DNA of 51,566 nucleotides. Source: Hyphomicrobium sp. (lineage in GTDB: Bacteria > Pseudomonadota > Alphaproteobacteria > Rhizobiales > Hyphomicrobiaceae). Below, piece by piece: positions 1 through 8,735 of the stretch. Numbering within the stretch: the first letter of the stretch is position 1; every line of letters starts with the position of its first letter. The notes below the pieces were generated by a model. It ran no database searches. It was not told the origin of the DNA and saw nothing but the letters and a program-made list of their open reading frames with translations. The DNA is taken from NCBI GenBank assembly GCA_002928955.1, contig PERT01000022.1, positions 1-51,566 on the forward strand. Reading direction: 5' to 3'. A program made the position numbers and the translations under genes.

Positions 1-314
1 GCATAGAGATCAATTTCGAGCTGCGCGTCGTTGAAACCAGCCTGGAAATCCAGACCGGAGCCCCAGACGCCTGCGTAGAAGATGCCGTAGCCGATATCGA
101 TGGCGCCCTGCAGGGTCCCGTCGTTGTCGGTCTGCGAGATGCCGCGGAACACGTAGTCCGAAGTGCCCGCAATATTGAACGACCAAGTCAGCTTGCGACC
201 TTCCTCGGCAGGCGCGTCATCTTTCGTGCCGGCGAAGGCCGGAACCGCAAGAGCCGTCATTGCAAGACCTGCGGCCGCAGCCGCGTGAACCATCGAACGA
301 ACCGACCTCATCAT
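1..314 (-). CDS. TorF-type putative porin, 3' part missing
   Basis: This is the first 104 codons of an outer-membrane protein; the gene runs off the left edge. The product starts with MMRSVRSMVHAAAAAG and has a signal peptide with a probable cut after PAFA. The mature part carries a SDYVFRGISQTDNDGTLQG segment followed by alternating aromatic strands (YGIFYAGVWGS). That pattern is typical of the TIGR02001/Gcw_chp family of small beta-barrel proteins. A purine-rich AGGGGG lies about 8 nt before the start. Two ATG codons are adjacent (314 and 311); I chose the first. The gene is divergent from the SDR gene at 757. The family is usually annotated as a putative porin with unknown substrate, so the transport role is inferred. 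Confidence 0.85.
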   Translation of the reverse strand, partial: MMRSVRSMVHAAAAAGLAMTALAVPAFAGTKDDAPAEEGRKLTWSFNIAGTSDYVFRGISQTDNDGTLQGAIDIGYGIFYAGVWGSGLDFQAGFNDAQLEIDLY

Positions 315-756
315 GTTCTCATCCCCCTGCCATTTCATCCGCTGAACCTGGGCGCATTCCTGGTCGCGACAGCCGCACCAAAGAATCGCCCGCAAGACCT
401 GAGGCTTAAGAACGACTTGGCTCGCGAAATCTCAAGCCTAAAGCGACATTCGAGCCATTGCAGCAACCCGTGTGTATCCGTTGTGTCACGAACTGGATCT
501 ATTGATCGTTTGTTGCACAATTTCAGCACATCAAGGCAGCATATCTTGGCGACTGCTTGCATGAATATTTGGCACGGCTGACTGGAAATTGGGCACGATC
601 CGACGTGATCAGCTAGGCTTTTTAGTGATAAGAGTTCTCCCGAGATTTCCGGTATAGCCGATTGCGCTGTGGGTCGAAGGGTGACTATCGAGCGAATACA
701 GGGCGTCCAGTGGGTTGTTTCACAGCGCCAACAGTCTAAGCTGAAGTCCCCGCACA
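315..756. other. Divergent intergenic region, porin / SDR
   Basis: There is no convincing gene here. It is more AT-rich than its surroundings and should hold the promoters of the divergent porin and SDR genes. Two similar words, TTGGCACG (about 570) and TTGGGCACG (about 588), form an imperfect direct repeat. I cannot assign a sigma factor to it. Confidence 0.5.
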
Positions 757-1506
757 ATGACCATCGTCGCCGCTTCGTCACCATCCCCCAAAGTCGCCCT
801 CGTCACCGGAGCAGCCCGGCGCATCGGGCGCGAGATCGCAATCTCATTGGCCAGCGACGGCTGGAGGGTCGCCGTTCATTATCGCAACTCGCGAGCTGAC
901 GCCGATGCCGTGGTGGCTGAAATCGTAGCCTCCGGCGGACGAGCTGACGCTCTCCAAGCTGATCTCGGCAACCTCGATGCCATCAAGCGTCTTGTCCGGA
1001 GCTGCACCGAGGTGCTTGGCGCGCCGACCTGCCTCATCAACAATGCGTCCGAGTTCCACCTCGACACCATTGGTTCGTTGCGACCTGAGCTGTGGGACCT
1101 CCACCTCGACATCAACCTGAAAGCACCGGTGTTCCTTGCCCAAGCCATGGTCGAGCGACTGCCTCCTTGTGCCGACGGCAACATCATCAACATCATCGAC
1201 CAGCGCGTGTGGAAACTGACGCCAGACTTCTTCTCGTATACGATCTCGAAAGCCGGGTTGTGGACGGCAACCCGCACGCTGGCCCAGGCGCTGGCCCCGC
1301 GCATTCGCGTCAACGCCATCGGGCCAGGACCTGTGCTGCGCAGCGTCCATCAGACCGACCAGGACTTCGCCGACGAATGGCAATCCACCCTCTTGAAGCG
1401 CGGCCCCACGCCCGGCGAGATCGCGTCGGCAGTCCGATTTATTCTCGGCGCGCCTGCCATGACCGGCCAGATGATCGCGCTCGATAGCGGCCAGCACCTG
1501 ACCTGA
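757..1506 (+). CDS. SDR oxidoreductase, pteridine-reductase (FolM/PTR1) type
   Basis: A 249-residue short-chain dehydrogenase. The N-terminus has the cofactor motif TGX3RXG (T17-G24, TGAARRIG), the variant found in pteridine reductases rather than the common TGX3GXG. NNAS (95-98) follows. The catalytic positions are Asp148, Tyr161 and Lys165. The Asp stands where most SDRs have Ser, and its 13-residue distance to Tyr matches the Asp-Tyr-Lys set of PTR1. The expected reaction is NADPH-dependent reduction of dihydrofolate or dihydro-/quinonoid pterins in the cytoplasm. Length is normal for the family. No folate gene is adjacent, so the substrate is inferred from motifs only. The ribosome site before ATG 757 is weak. 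Confidence 0.82.
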   Translation: MTIVAASSPSPKVALVTGAARRIGREIAISLASDGWRVAVHYRNSRADADAVVAEIVASGGRADALQADLGNLDAIKRLVRSCTEVLGAPTCLINNASEFHLDTIGSLRPELWDLHLDINLKAPVFLAQAMVERLPPCADGNIINIIDQRVWKLTPDFFSYTISKAGLWTATRTLAQALAPRIRVNAIGPGPVLRSVHQTDQDFADEWQSTLLKRGPTPGEIASAVRFILGAPAMTGQMIALDSGQHLT

Positions 1507-1702
1507 TTGGGCCGCCGCCTCTCGTCGCTGCCACAATTTCACCCGAGGTCGGCTCCCATTCGCGCCCCAAAGATGGGCCTTGATGACGCTTGCTCACCTT
1601 CAGGCGTAAACCGGTCATTAACGTTAAGCTTCTAAACACGACTGCTGGATCGGGGCCTCGCCACAGGCCCCTGCCGCGTCAGTACAGAGTCGGATCGTTC
1701 CC

Positions 1703-3010
1703 ATGCTTTATCGCGCCGCATCCCTCGCCGCATTCACACTCGTCGTTTCGTTTCCGGCCGCCGCCGCCGAATTGCCTGCGATCAAGGCTGGCAAGGACAA
1801 CGCCGTCCCAGCCTGCGTCACCCCCGGCCGCTTGATGGCCTTCGTCAAAGCGCGCAATGCCAAGCTCCAATCGCAGTTCGATGGCCTCGCGACCGAATAC
1901 ATGCGACATGGCGAGGCGCTTGGCATCCGTTGGGACTACGCCTTTTTCCAGATGCTGGTCGAAACCGGAAACCTCGGCTTCACGGGCGATGTCAAACCCA
2001 AGCAGAACAATTTCGCGGGCCTCGGCGCGACCGGCGGCGGCGAACCGGGCGAAAGCTTCAAGGACATTTCGACCGGAGCGAAAGCTCACCTCGAGCACGT
2101 GCTGATGTACTCGGGTGCAAAGCTCGACAATCCAACGGCCGAGCGGACCCGCAAGGTGCAGGAGTGGGGCATTCTCACCTCCTGGCAGAAGAGCATCAAG
2201 GGTCCGATGACCTTCGCGCATCTTACGCGGAAGTGGTCACCCAAGGATCGCCGCTACTCCGACGACATCGCCGCGGTCGCTGAAGGCTTTGCCAATGGCG
2301 CTTGCAAGGGTGATGATCCAAGGCCCGAGCTCGTGCAGGAAGCCCGCGGCGCCGGTGGCGTCGTCAAGGTCGCAGCCGTCGCTCCGACCGCTAAATCCGT
2401 CGAGGACAACGAACGGATTTCCGGCACTGAACTCGCTCGCCAGGCCGTGACCGAAGCTCGCGCGAGTGGCGATGGCAGCCGCTCCGGCTTGGGCGCAGCC
2501 GGGCTTGCGGCGGCAGCCAAGCCGCAGCCCGCCATCACCATCCTGAACGCACCGAAAGAGGTTGGCGAGGCCGAGAAATCGGATAAGGCAGACGTCGGGA
2601 CAACCGCCATCGAACCGTTGGCCCAGGCAAACAAGCCAGCGCGCGATTCCAAGCCGGCCGTGGACAAGGATACCGCAGCAAAAATCAAGGGCAAGGACAC
2701 CAAAGCCGCCGCCGTCACGGCCAACGGCAAAGCTCCGGCGGCTGCGGCCGTTGCACCTCAGCCGGGAGGAAGCCCAACACAGGGGTGCCGTGTCTGGCAG
2801 GCGAGTTACGGCGGCGCCAAGGCGGTCATCATCAAGGCCAGCAGTGGCCCAGAGACCAACTACACCGTACTCGACGTCAACGAGGGCGCCGAAGCGCGTG
2901 AGGCCGAAGCCTTCATCGCGGCTTATGCCAGAGGTGGGCAAACAGTCGGCGAGTACGGCAGTTCGACACAGGCCTTGGACAAGGCGTTCGAACTCTGTCC
3001 CGAAGGCTGA
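1703..3010 (+). CDS. Secreted glucosaminidase-like protein, copy 1
   Basis: A 435-residue protein with a signal peptide (residues 1-22, ending in AAAA). A glucosaminidase-like domain spans about 38-205. Its key features are the probable catalytic Glu87 in LVETGN and the NNFAGLGA loop (102-109), as in N-acetylglucosaminidase/muramidase folds. A long Ala/Lys/Pro-rich linker (about 215-345) follows. A compact C-terminal region then starts at a Cys (GCRVWQASYGG) and ends near a second Cys (ELCPEG), suggesting a disulfide-closed domain. The role is probably cleavage of peptidoglycan glycan strands in the periplasm. A close paralog starts 74 nt downstream with the same architecture, so the pair looks like a tandem duplication. 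Substrate and activity are inferred. The start is supported by a CGGA motif 8 nt upstream and by the signal peptide. Confidence 0.8.
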   Translation: MLYRAASLAAFTLVVSFPAAAAELPAIKAGKDNAVPACVTPGRLMAFVKARNAKLQSQFDGLATEYMRHGEALGIRWDYAFFQMLVETGNLGFTGDVKPKQNNFAGLGATGGGEPGESFKDISTGAKAHLEHVLMYSGAKLDNPTAERTRKVQEWGILTSWQKSIKGPMTFAHLTRKWSPKDRRYSDDIAAVAEGFANGACKGDDPRPELVQEARGAGGVVKVAAVAPTAKSVEDNERISGTELARQAVTEARASGDGSRSGLGAAGLAAAAKPQPAITILNAPKEVGEAEKSDKADVGTTAIEPLAQANKPARDSKPAVDKDTAAKIKGKDTKAAAVTANGKAPAAAAVAPQPGGSPTQGCRVWQASYGGAKAVIIKASSGPETNYTVLDVNEGAEAREAEAFIAAYARGGQTVGEYGSSTQALDKAFELCPEG

Positions 3011-3084
3011 GCCGAGCAGCCAGCACCACGCGCCGTGACACGCACGATACCGAGTTACCCCGTTTCGCGTACCTGGAGTTCATA

Positions 3085-4527
3085 ATGCTCTTTTCGGCCA
3101 AGTTTGGTCGGCCATCGCCCCCACGGCGAAGGCCGCTCCGTTTGGCGTTGGCGCGGCAAGGGCCGGCCCTGCTGGCTGCAACGCAGTGGCTTGCGATCAT
3201 GGCAACAGGCCTTGTGCTTGCCGGACCAAGCGCGGACGCGACCGAGATCCGCACGCATAGGGCCAACGTGGTCCCGCAATGTGTGACGCCGGAACGGCTG
3301 ATGGCGTTCCTGCAAGAGAGCAACGGCCGGCTTGACCCGCGCTACAAGGATTTGGCCAAACTATACAAGACCCACGGCGAGCGCTGGAACGTCCGCTGGG
3401 ACTATGCTTTCTTCCAAATGCTGATCGAGACAGGTAACCTCACCTTCACGGGCGATGTGCGACCGAGCCAGAACAATTTCGCGGGCCTCGGAACAACCGG
3501 TGGGGGCGTACCCGGCGACAGTTATCCAAATATCTCGACCGGCGTGCTTGCCCAGATCCAGCACCTCGTCGCCTATTCCGGCGAACGGGTGGCAAACCCT
3601 GTTGGCGCGCGCACGCAATTGAAGCAGGACGACATCGTTTCCGCTTCCTCGAAACTGCGGCGGCCCGTCCGCTTCGCCGACCTTGCGCGACGTTGGGCTG
3701 TCGACCCGAAATACGGCCGCTCCATCGAATGGGTGGCCGAGCGTTTTCGTCAGGGTCATTGTGCTGGCCGGGAGGCGATCGACGCCACGACAGGTCCGAA
3801 TGCGGCACCACGCTCAAGTCTCGGCGGCGAGCCTCGGCTGGTGCGCACGGCGATCACGCCTCTTGCCGCAGCCGAGCCAATAGTTGGCATTCCAGCAGCG
3901 CCGAAAGCGGCAGCCCCCACGCCGGCACCGGGATCTGCCGTCACGACCGTATGGGCACGCACCGTCGACGGAGAAATGCCGCCACAACGGATCTTGCGCT
4001 TGGAAACGTTCAATGGGTCGAGCCCCCAGGCTGAGGCACCCGGCAATGCCCGCGTCGAGGCCGCCGTCGCCGCCAGCACCTCGGCGCAACCGTCGAAATC
4101 TGTGGTCGGACCGATTGGGGTTGGTCCGCCATCTCCGACTGCGTTGATCTCGAAGCCGTCGCCTCCCGAGCTGCAGCCCCCCGTGCAGCCTCGGTCTGTG
4201 CAGCAAGGCGCGACGATTGCGTTCGCCGCCGCGGCAGCACCCTTCGCAGCCGCGCAGGTCGTCGCCGAGGCCAAGAGCGCCCATGGCAGTTGCCGTATTC
4301 TGATGGCAAGTTATGGCGGCACGCAAACCGTCCTGATCCGCTCGTCCTCGAATGTCGCGGTCGAGTTGATCGTGCTCTCGGTCGTACCGGGTTTCGAGCA
4401 ATACATGACGAACAACTTTATCCGGACCCGCGCGCCTCGTGGCGTCATCGATGGAGTGTTCGGGAACCGCGATCTGGCGATGATTCGTGCCAAGGAAATC
4501 TGCCCGGAAGCCTCGTCAATAAACTGA
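3085..4527 (+). CDS. Secreted glucosaminidase-like protein, copy 2
   Basis: A 480-residue paralog of the preceding gene. The N-terminus is longer and Arg-rich (RRRPLRLALARQ) before a hydrophobic segment at about 28-50, consistent with a long signal peptide or an anchor. The glucosaminidase-like domain (about 65-230) keeps the probable catalytic Glu115 (LIETGN) and the NNFAGLGTTGGG loop. The linker (about 235-400) is rich in Pro and Ala, but its sequence differs from copy 1. The C-terminal region again has a Cys near its start (SCRILMASYGG) and a Cys near its end (EICPE). TGGAG lies 7 nt before ATG 3085 and fixes the start. Both copies probably act on cell-wall glycan; divergence of the linkers suggests different localisation or partners. 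Confidence 0.78.
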   Translation: MLFSAKFGRPSPPRRRPLRLALARQGPALLAATQWLAIMATGLVLAGPSADATEIRTHRANVVPQCVTPERLMAFLQESNGRLDPRYKDLAKLYKTHGERWNVRWDYAFFQMLIETGNLTFTGDVRPSQNNFAGLGTTGGGVPGDSYPNISTGVLAQIQHLVAYSGERVANPVGARTQLKQDDIVSASSKLRRPVRFADLARRWAVDPKYGRSIEWVAERFRQGHCAGREAIDATTGPNAAPRSSLGGEPRLVRTAITPLAAAEPIVGIPAAPKAAAPTPAPGSAVTTVWARTVDGEMPPQRILRLETFNGSSPQAEAPGNARVEAAVAASTSAQPSKSVVGPIGVGPPSPTALISKPSPPELQPPVQPRSVQQGATIAFAAAAAPFAAAQVVAEAKSAHGSCRILMASYGGTQTVLIRSSSNVAVELIVLSVVPGFEQYMTNNFIRTRAPRGVIDGVFGNRDLAMIRAKEICPEASSIN

Positions 4528-4658
4528 TGAATGCCGCCCCAACCGTGACGCTCGACCACCTGAGACCGCCCGCCTGGAACGATTGAGCACGGCGACACCT
4601 CGCGTGTCTGGAACCGACTTCGACCACAGGCCTCAGCGCCCTGACTGGCGCACAGACG

Positions 4659-4687
4659 AAAAAAAGGCCGCCCTTCCGGGACGGCCT
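4659..4687 (-). terminator. Rho-independent terminator
   Basis: On the minus strand a GC-rich stem (AGGCCG.CCC / GGG.GGCCT) with a GGAA loop is followed by a run of seven T. It lies 27 nt after the stop of the minus-strand gene that ends at 4714, and so ends that transcript. The plus strand has no T tract here. Confidence 0.88.
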
Positions 4688-4713
4688 CTGTCGTTGCAAT
4701 TCGCTACCGGCGA

Positions 4714-5067
4714 TTAGCGCGTCTTGTAAAGGAACCGACGCAGCCAAGCCTTCTGCCCGTCCTGTTCCTCGTTCGAAATGTTTTCGCGAGCCTCGCTCTG
4801 GGCGGACTTCAACTCGCGGACCTCGCGGCTCGTTACCCGACCATCGGCCTTAGCCGCCCGCTCGAGGTCGGCGATGCGGTTCTGCTCTTCCAGAAGCTGC
4901 CGGTACTCGCGCTTGGTCAGGTCGCCGCGGAGACGCGCGTCCTCGATCCTCTCGAACTGCAAAGCCTGATTGCGGTCGATCTGTTTCGTCGAGTGGGCAG
5001 CGGCAAAACCGGTTGACGCGACCAGCGTCAGGGTAGCGATGATTACGGTTGTATTGATTGCTTTCAT
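4714..5067 (-). CDS. Small secreted, charged helical protein (family member 1)
   Basis: A 117-residue protein with a signal peptide (MKAINTTVIIATLTLVASTG, cut near AAA). The mature part is almost entirely charged helix, with two similar segments: FERIEDARLRGDLTKREYRQL and LERAAKADGRVTSREVRELKSAQ. The alternation of a short G-D/G-R turn and a T-x-R/S-R-E helix looks like a repeated helix-turn unit. A homologous gene lies at 29054-29470. I chose the ATG at 5067 because the signal peptide starts there. The ORF extends further upstream, but without secretion features. The function is unknown; an envelope location is inferred. Confidence 0.75.
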   Translation of the reverse strand: MKAINTTVIIATLTLVASTGFAAAHSTKQIDRNQALQFERIEDARLRGDLTKREYRQLLEEQNRIADLERAAKADGRVTSREVRELKSAQSEARENISNEEQDGQKAWLRRFLYKTR

Positions 5068-5436
5068 CGAAGTGTCTCTCTCTTGCGGTTGTGCGTCGCC
5101 GGTCATCGGCGAGGCGGTCGTGATCTGATGAGCGCAACATGCAGCCAAGGCCTTGAACTCAAACTGAACGCTGATTTCATCTGTCGTTCATTCCGGTAGC
5201 CCGCGGCGGCCGTGACCTCACCGGCGGCCCTGGTCGCTCTGCACGTGTCATCGTGTTGACGCGTCACAGCCCCTTGATCCTAAGATGGCATCATGAAATC
5301 CGGCGCTTGGTTGTCGGTAGACATTCCAAAAAGCGCAGTCGACAAACTGACGTCGCAATGTACCGTCTTCTGGGACCAAGTCGGCGGTTCTGCCGTTGCC
5401 TCACACAAGTCTCGAACATTTCGCAGGAGTTCAAAG

Positions 5437-5826
5437 ATGCATCCAACTGGCATGATCGGCCTCGCGCTAGTGGCCGCTGGCTTCGCCGTTACGGCCTCGA
5501 CGGCTTCTGCGGCCGAATTGCTCGGCTGCCGCAAGGTCGGATTTCTGACTGACCGAGACGTGATCGAGGTTGGCAAACAGGATGGGCGCTTCTCGGCGAT
5601 CAAGCTCGAGGTCAAAGAGAACGAAATCGAAGTGCTCGACCTCAAGGTCATCTACGGCAACGGTAACCCGGATGACCTGGCTGTTCGATCGATTATCAAG
5701 GCGGGCGGCGAAACGCGCTGGATCGACCTCAAGGGTGGTAAGCGCTTCATCAAGCAGATCATCATGGTCTACCGCTCGAAGCCGAGCTTCAAGGGCCAAG
5801 CGACTGTCTGCGCGTTAGGGCGCTGA
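5437..5826 (+). CDS. DUF2541-like secreted protein
   Basis: A 129-residue protein with a signal peptide (MHPTGMIGLALVAAG..., cut after ASA) and a small beta-rich domain. The recognisable blocks are LLGCRKVGF, DRDVIEVG, DLKVIYGNGNPDD and TRWIDLKGGKRFIKQI, followed by YRSKPSFKGQATVCALGR. These match my memory of DUF2541-type periplasmic proteins. Two cysteines, near each end of the domain (GCRK and TVCALG), could pair. AGGAG at 5425-5429 stands 7 nt before ATG 5437 and decides this start over the in-frame ATG at 5293. A strong hairpin follows the stop. The role is unknown. Confidence 0.72.
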   Translation: MHPTGMIGLALVAAGFAVTASTASAAELLGCRKVGFLTDRDVIEVGKQDGRFSAIKLEVKENEIEVLDLKVIYGNGNPDDLAVRSIIKAGGETRWIDLKGGKRFIKQIIMVYRSKPSFKGQATVCALGR

Positions 5827-5847
5827 GCGTCCCGCCGCGCAAATGCT

Positions 5848-5879
5848 CGAAGGCCAGAGCAACACCGCTCTGGCCTTCG
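5848..5879 (+). terminator. Terminator-like hairpin
   Basis: A perfect 13-bp inverted repeat (CGAAGGCCAGAGC and its complement) with a 6-nt loop begins 22 nt after the DUF2541-like stop. The T tract after it is weak (TTGT), so termination may be only partly intrinsic. Confidence 0.7.
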
Positions 5880-6054
5880 GTTGTAGGGGGTGAGGCGACC
5901 TCCAGTTTGGATACAGAAGGTGACGCGCGCGCAAGGGACGTCATGAACCGGCGTCGGCAGCACTTGGCTTTTGCTCGACAACAATAATGAGTGCGTCGAG
6001 GATCTAAGGCGGGCATCGCAGCTCAAGCTCGAGACGACAGCAACCTACCCTCCC

Positions 6055-7587
6055 TTAAAGTGGTATGTTATCGTGCTTCTTCCGTGGGTTATCGAGCGTC
6101 TTGTTCCTCAGCATATTCAGTGCGCGGCAGATGCGCTGGCGCGTGCCCGACGGTAGGATTACCTCGTCGATGTAACCGCGCTCGGCAGCCACGAACGGGT
6201 TGGCGAACCGCTTCTGATACTCGTCGATGCGGGCCTTGATCTTGTCAGGATCTGAAAGTTCCGGGCGATAGAGTATCTCAGCCGCGCCCTTCGCACCCAT
6301 GACCGCGATCTCGGCCGTCGGCCAAGCGTAGTTTACGTCGCCGCGGATATGTTTCGAGCTCATTACGTCATAGGCGCCGCCATATGCTTTGCGCGTGATG
6401 ACCGTGATTTTCGGCACCGTCGCCTCGGCATAAGCGAACAGCAGCTTCGCGCCATGCTTGATGAGCCCGCCGTATTCCTGCGCAGTGCCCGGCAGGAACC
6501 CTGGCACGTCTACGAAGGTGAGTAGCGGGATCTCGAAGCAATCGCAGAATCGGACAAAGCGGGCGGCCTTGCGCGAGGCGTCGCTGTCGAGCACGCCGGC
6601 CAACACCATCGGCTGATTGGCAACGACGCCGACCGTGCGACCTTCCATGCGCGCAAAACCGGTGACGATATTCTTGGCAAATTGGTCCTGGATCTCGAAG
6701 AAGTCCGCCTCGTCGACGACTTTCAGAATCAACTCTTTGATGTCGTAGGGCTTGTTCGGATTGTCGGGGATCAGCGTGTCGAGCGAATGATCGATGCGGT
6801 CGGCGCGATCGCGCGTCGGCAACTCGGGCACGCCATCCATGTTGTTGGACGGCAGGAAGTCCATCAGCCGGCGCATCTGGAGCAGCGCCTCCACGTCGTT
6901 GTCGTAGGCGCGATCGGCGATCGACGACTTGGTCGTGTGAACCCTGGCGCCGCCCAGTTCCTCAGCGGTCACCGTTTCGTTGGTGACGGTCTTCACGACG
7001 TCGGGGCCGGTGACGAACATGTAGCTCGTGTCCTTCACCATGAAGATGAAGTCGGTCATCGCCGGCGAGTAGACGTCGCCGCCCGCGCATGGCCCCATGA
7101 TCACCGAGATCTGCGGGACAACGCCAGATGACAGTACGTTGCGCAGGAACACCTCGCCATATCCGCCGAGCGCATCGACGCCCTCCTGGATGCGCGCGCC
7201 GCCGGCATCGAACAAACCGACGATCGGCGCGCGGTTCTTGAGCGCCATATCCTGGATTTTCATGATCTTCTGGGCGTGTGCCTGGCTGAGCGACCCGCCG
7301 AATACCGTGAAGTCCTTGGCAAACACATAGACCACGCGGCCATTGACCGTGCCCCAGCCGATGACGACGCCGTCGCCCGGCACCTTCTGCTTATCCATGC
7401 CGAACTCGGCGCAACGGTGCTCGACGAAGGTATCGAACTCCTCGAATGAGCCCTCGTCCATCAGGAGTTCGATGCGCTCGCGCGCCGTCAGCTTGCCGCG
7501 CTTGTGCTGGGCGTCGATGCGTGCTTGCCCGCCGCCGAGGCGGGCTTCGTCGCGTCTGCGCTCGAGTTCATCGATCACGTCTTTCAT
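6055..7587 (-). CDS. pccB: Propionyl-CoA carboxylase beta subunit
   Basis: A 510-residue carboxyltransferase subunit. It transfers CO2 from carboxybiotin on the alpha subunit to propionyl-CoA, giving methylmalonyl-CoA in the cytoplasm. It starts [20 protein letters not shown] and has the usual N-terminal crotonase-like half with [12 protein letters not shown] and [12 protein letters not shown], and [16 protein letters not shown]. The C-terminal half has [17 protein letters not shown] and [14 protein letters not shown]. Length equals that of typical PccB. A more distant upstream start exists in the same frame, but the ATG at 7587 begins the conserved region. The matching alpha subunit gene lies 16 kb away on the same strand (23770-25797). 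Acetyl-CoA or another acyl-CoA as substrate cannot be fully excluded. Confidence 0.93.
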   Translation of the reverse strand: MKDVIDELERRRDEARLGGGQARIDAQHKRGKLTARERIELLMDEGSFEEFDTFVEHRCAEFGMDKQKVPGDGVVIGWGTVNGRVVYVFAKDFTVFGGSLSQAHAQKIMKIQDMALKNRAPIVGLFDAGGARIQEGVDALGGYGEVFLRNVLSSGVVPQISVIMGPCAGGDVYSPAMTDFIFMVKDTSYMFVTGPDVVKTVTNETVTAEELGGARVHTTKSSIADRAYDNDVEALLQMRRLMDFLPSNNMDGVPELPTRDRADRIDHSLDTLIPDNPNKPYDIKELILKVVDEADFFEIQDQFAKNIVTGFARMEGRTVGVVANQPMVLAGVLDSDASRKAARFVRFCDCFEIPLLTFVDVPGFLPGTAQEYGGLIKHGAKLLFAYAEATVPKITVITRKAYGGAYDVMSSKHIRGDVNYAWPTAEIAVMGAKGAAEILYRPELSDPDKIKARIDEYQKRFANPFVAAERGYIDEVILPSGTRQRICRALNMLRNKTLDNPRKKHDNIPL

Positions 7588-7734
7588 GTCGCCCACCCTG
7601 TCGAGATTACAGCTGATCCGGTCGGGTGAGATAACACGTGACAGTGCCCGCGCAAACGGAACGAAGGGTAGACTTTCCGGTTGCCGCAACCGGGCGCGGG
7701 GCAGGGAGCCTGCCAAATGCGGTGCAGCGCCGGT

Positions 7735-7971
7735 TCAATCGCCACCGCCGTCACCGCCTTGGCCTTCACCGGCACCATAGCCACCTCCACTCCCCCCGCG
7801 GGTGCGCCCATGGTGGGGGCCGGCGACTGCATCGTCCGCGCCGGCATCGCCATCAGACGATCGTGTTCCACGGTTGCGTCTGCGGCCCGGACGGCCCAGA
7901 ATCCTGAAGAAAATCAGGATGAACAACCCAAGGATGACGGCGAGGAACAGGATATCTGCGATCAGTGACAT
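7735..7971 (-). CDS. Small single-pass membrane protein, Gly-rich tail
   Basis: A possible 78-residue protein. Residues 1-24 (MSLIADILFLAVILGLFILI) form one membrane segment. An Arg-rich stretch and then a Gly/Asp-rich low-complexity tail follow. GAGG lies about 8 nt before the ATG. It sits upstream of pccB on the same strand. No family is recognised. The low-complexity tail and overlapping ORFs in other frames lower confidence. Confidence 0.42.
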   Translation of the reverse strand: MSLIADILFLAVILGLFILIFFRILGRPGRRRNRGTRSSDGDAGADDAVAGPHHGRTRGGSGGGYGAGEGQGGDGGGD

Positions 7972-8054
7972 TTTTCGGCCTCAGCATCGGATATCGCCTG
8001 GACCGATCGCAACGTGTGCGCGTGTCCCAACCGCAGTCACCGCCGCGCCGGCGT

Positions 8055-8735
8055 TCAGACCTTGAATCTTGCGCCCAGTGTCGCGGGCGCAATTTCAGTC
8101 GCGCCTGGCCCGACCATGTGGTCGGGCGCAACCAGCCAGCCGCGATCCTCAAGCCAGCGCAGCGTCTTGTGGGCGAAACTCTGCAGCGGCACTTCGACCG
8201 ACACCATGTCAGCCCAGGGCCCTCCGATTCGGGCTTCGGCAAAGGCGCGATCCGACCAGCACGGCAGCAAAAGGCGGTCGGATTGCACCGCGGAGACAAG
8301 CAGCGCAGGCCCGGAGGCATCGTCAAGCATATAGACTTTTCGAGAGGCCGCCACGCGCTCCACGAACCCATCGAGCACCTCGCGCTTCAACCGCCCGGCA
8401 AGATCGGTGGCATCGAGTTCAGGTTCTATCGGATCCGAGCCCCAGTCGGGTCCAGCAAGGCGATTGAGACGAGTGAGCGCAGGAAGCACGTCACACAACA
8501 TGGCATCGAGCGTGATCACCTTTATCTGCGGCTGTCGTGCGATCACGTCGGCCCATCGCTCCGCTGCCTTGCGATTGGTCCAGAACAGCGTCACCTCGCG
8601 ACCGCGATGCCGTTGCGAAGGAACCCGGCCAAGGCCTTCTTCGCCGGAGACCGCGTAGATCATGCGGCTCGCGGCGGCCCGCTTGACGAAGCGGTCACGC
8701 TGGTTGAGCTCTGGAAGGCGCGGGCTGAGCAACAT
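8055..8735 (-). CDS. Protein with two DUF2750-like repeats
   Basis: A 226-residue protein made of two similar halves. The first (about 13-100) has FVKRAAASRMIYAVSGEEG, then TLFWTNRKAAERWAD and MLCDVLPALTRLNRLAGPDW. The second (about 120-215) has FVERVAASRKVYMLDDASG, then LLPCWSDRAFAEARIG and FAHKTLRWLEDRGWLVAPD. The pattern of a phenylalanine-led helix, an AASR-x-Y motif and a W-x-(D/N)-(R/K) block matches DUF2750, which normally occurs once per protein. The ATG at 8735 follows an AGGAT motif. The function of the family is unknown; it is probably cytoplasmic. The gene stands alone, downstream of the ATP12 operon. Confidence 0.72.
   Translation of the reverse strand: MLLSPRLPELNQRDRFVKRAAASRMIYAVSGEEGLGRVPSQRHRGREVTLFWTNRKAAERWADVIARQPQIKVITLDAMLCDVLPALTRLNRLAGPDWGSDPIEPELDATDLAGRLKREVLDGFVERVAASRKVYMLDDASGPALLVSAVQSDRLLLPCWSDRAFAEARIGGPWADMVSVEVPLQSFAHKTLRWLEDRGWLVAPDHMVGPGATEIAPATLGARFKV

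Noticed and set aside
550-610. Sigma-54-like promoter (TTGGCACG)
   Set aside because: The GG element is present but no GC element (TTGC) stands at the required distance.
7584-7968. Other ORFs overlapping the small Gly-rich membrane protein
   Set aside because: Their products lack membrane segments, motifs or ribosome sites; only the 7735-7971 frame has a plausible membrane helix.
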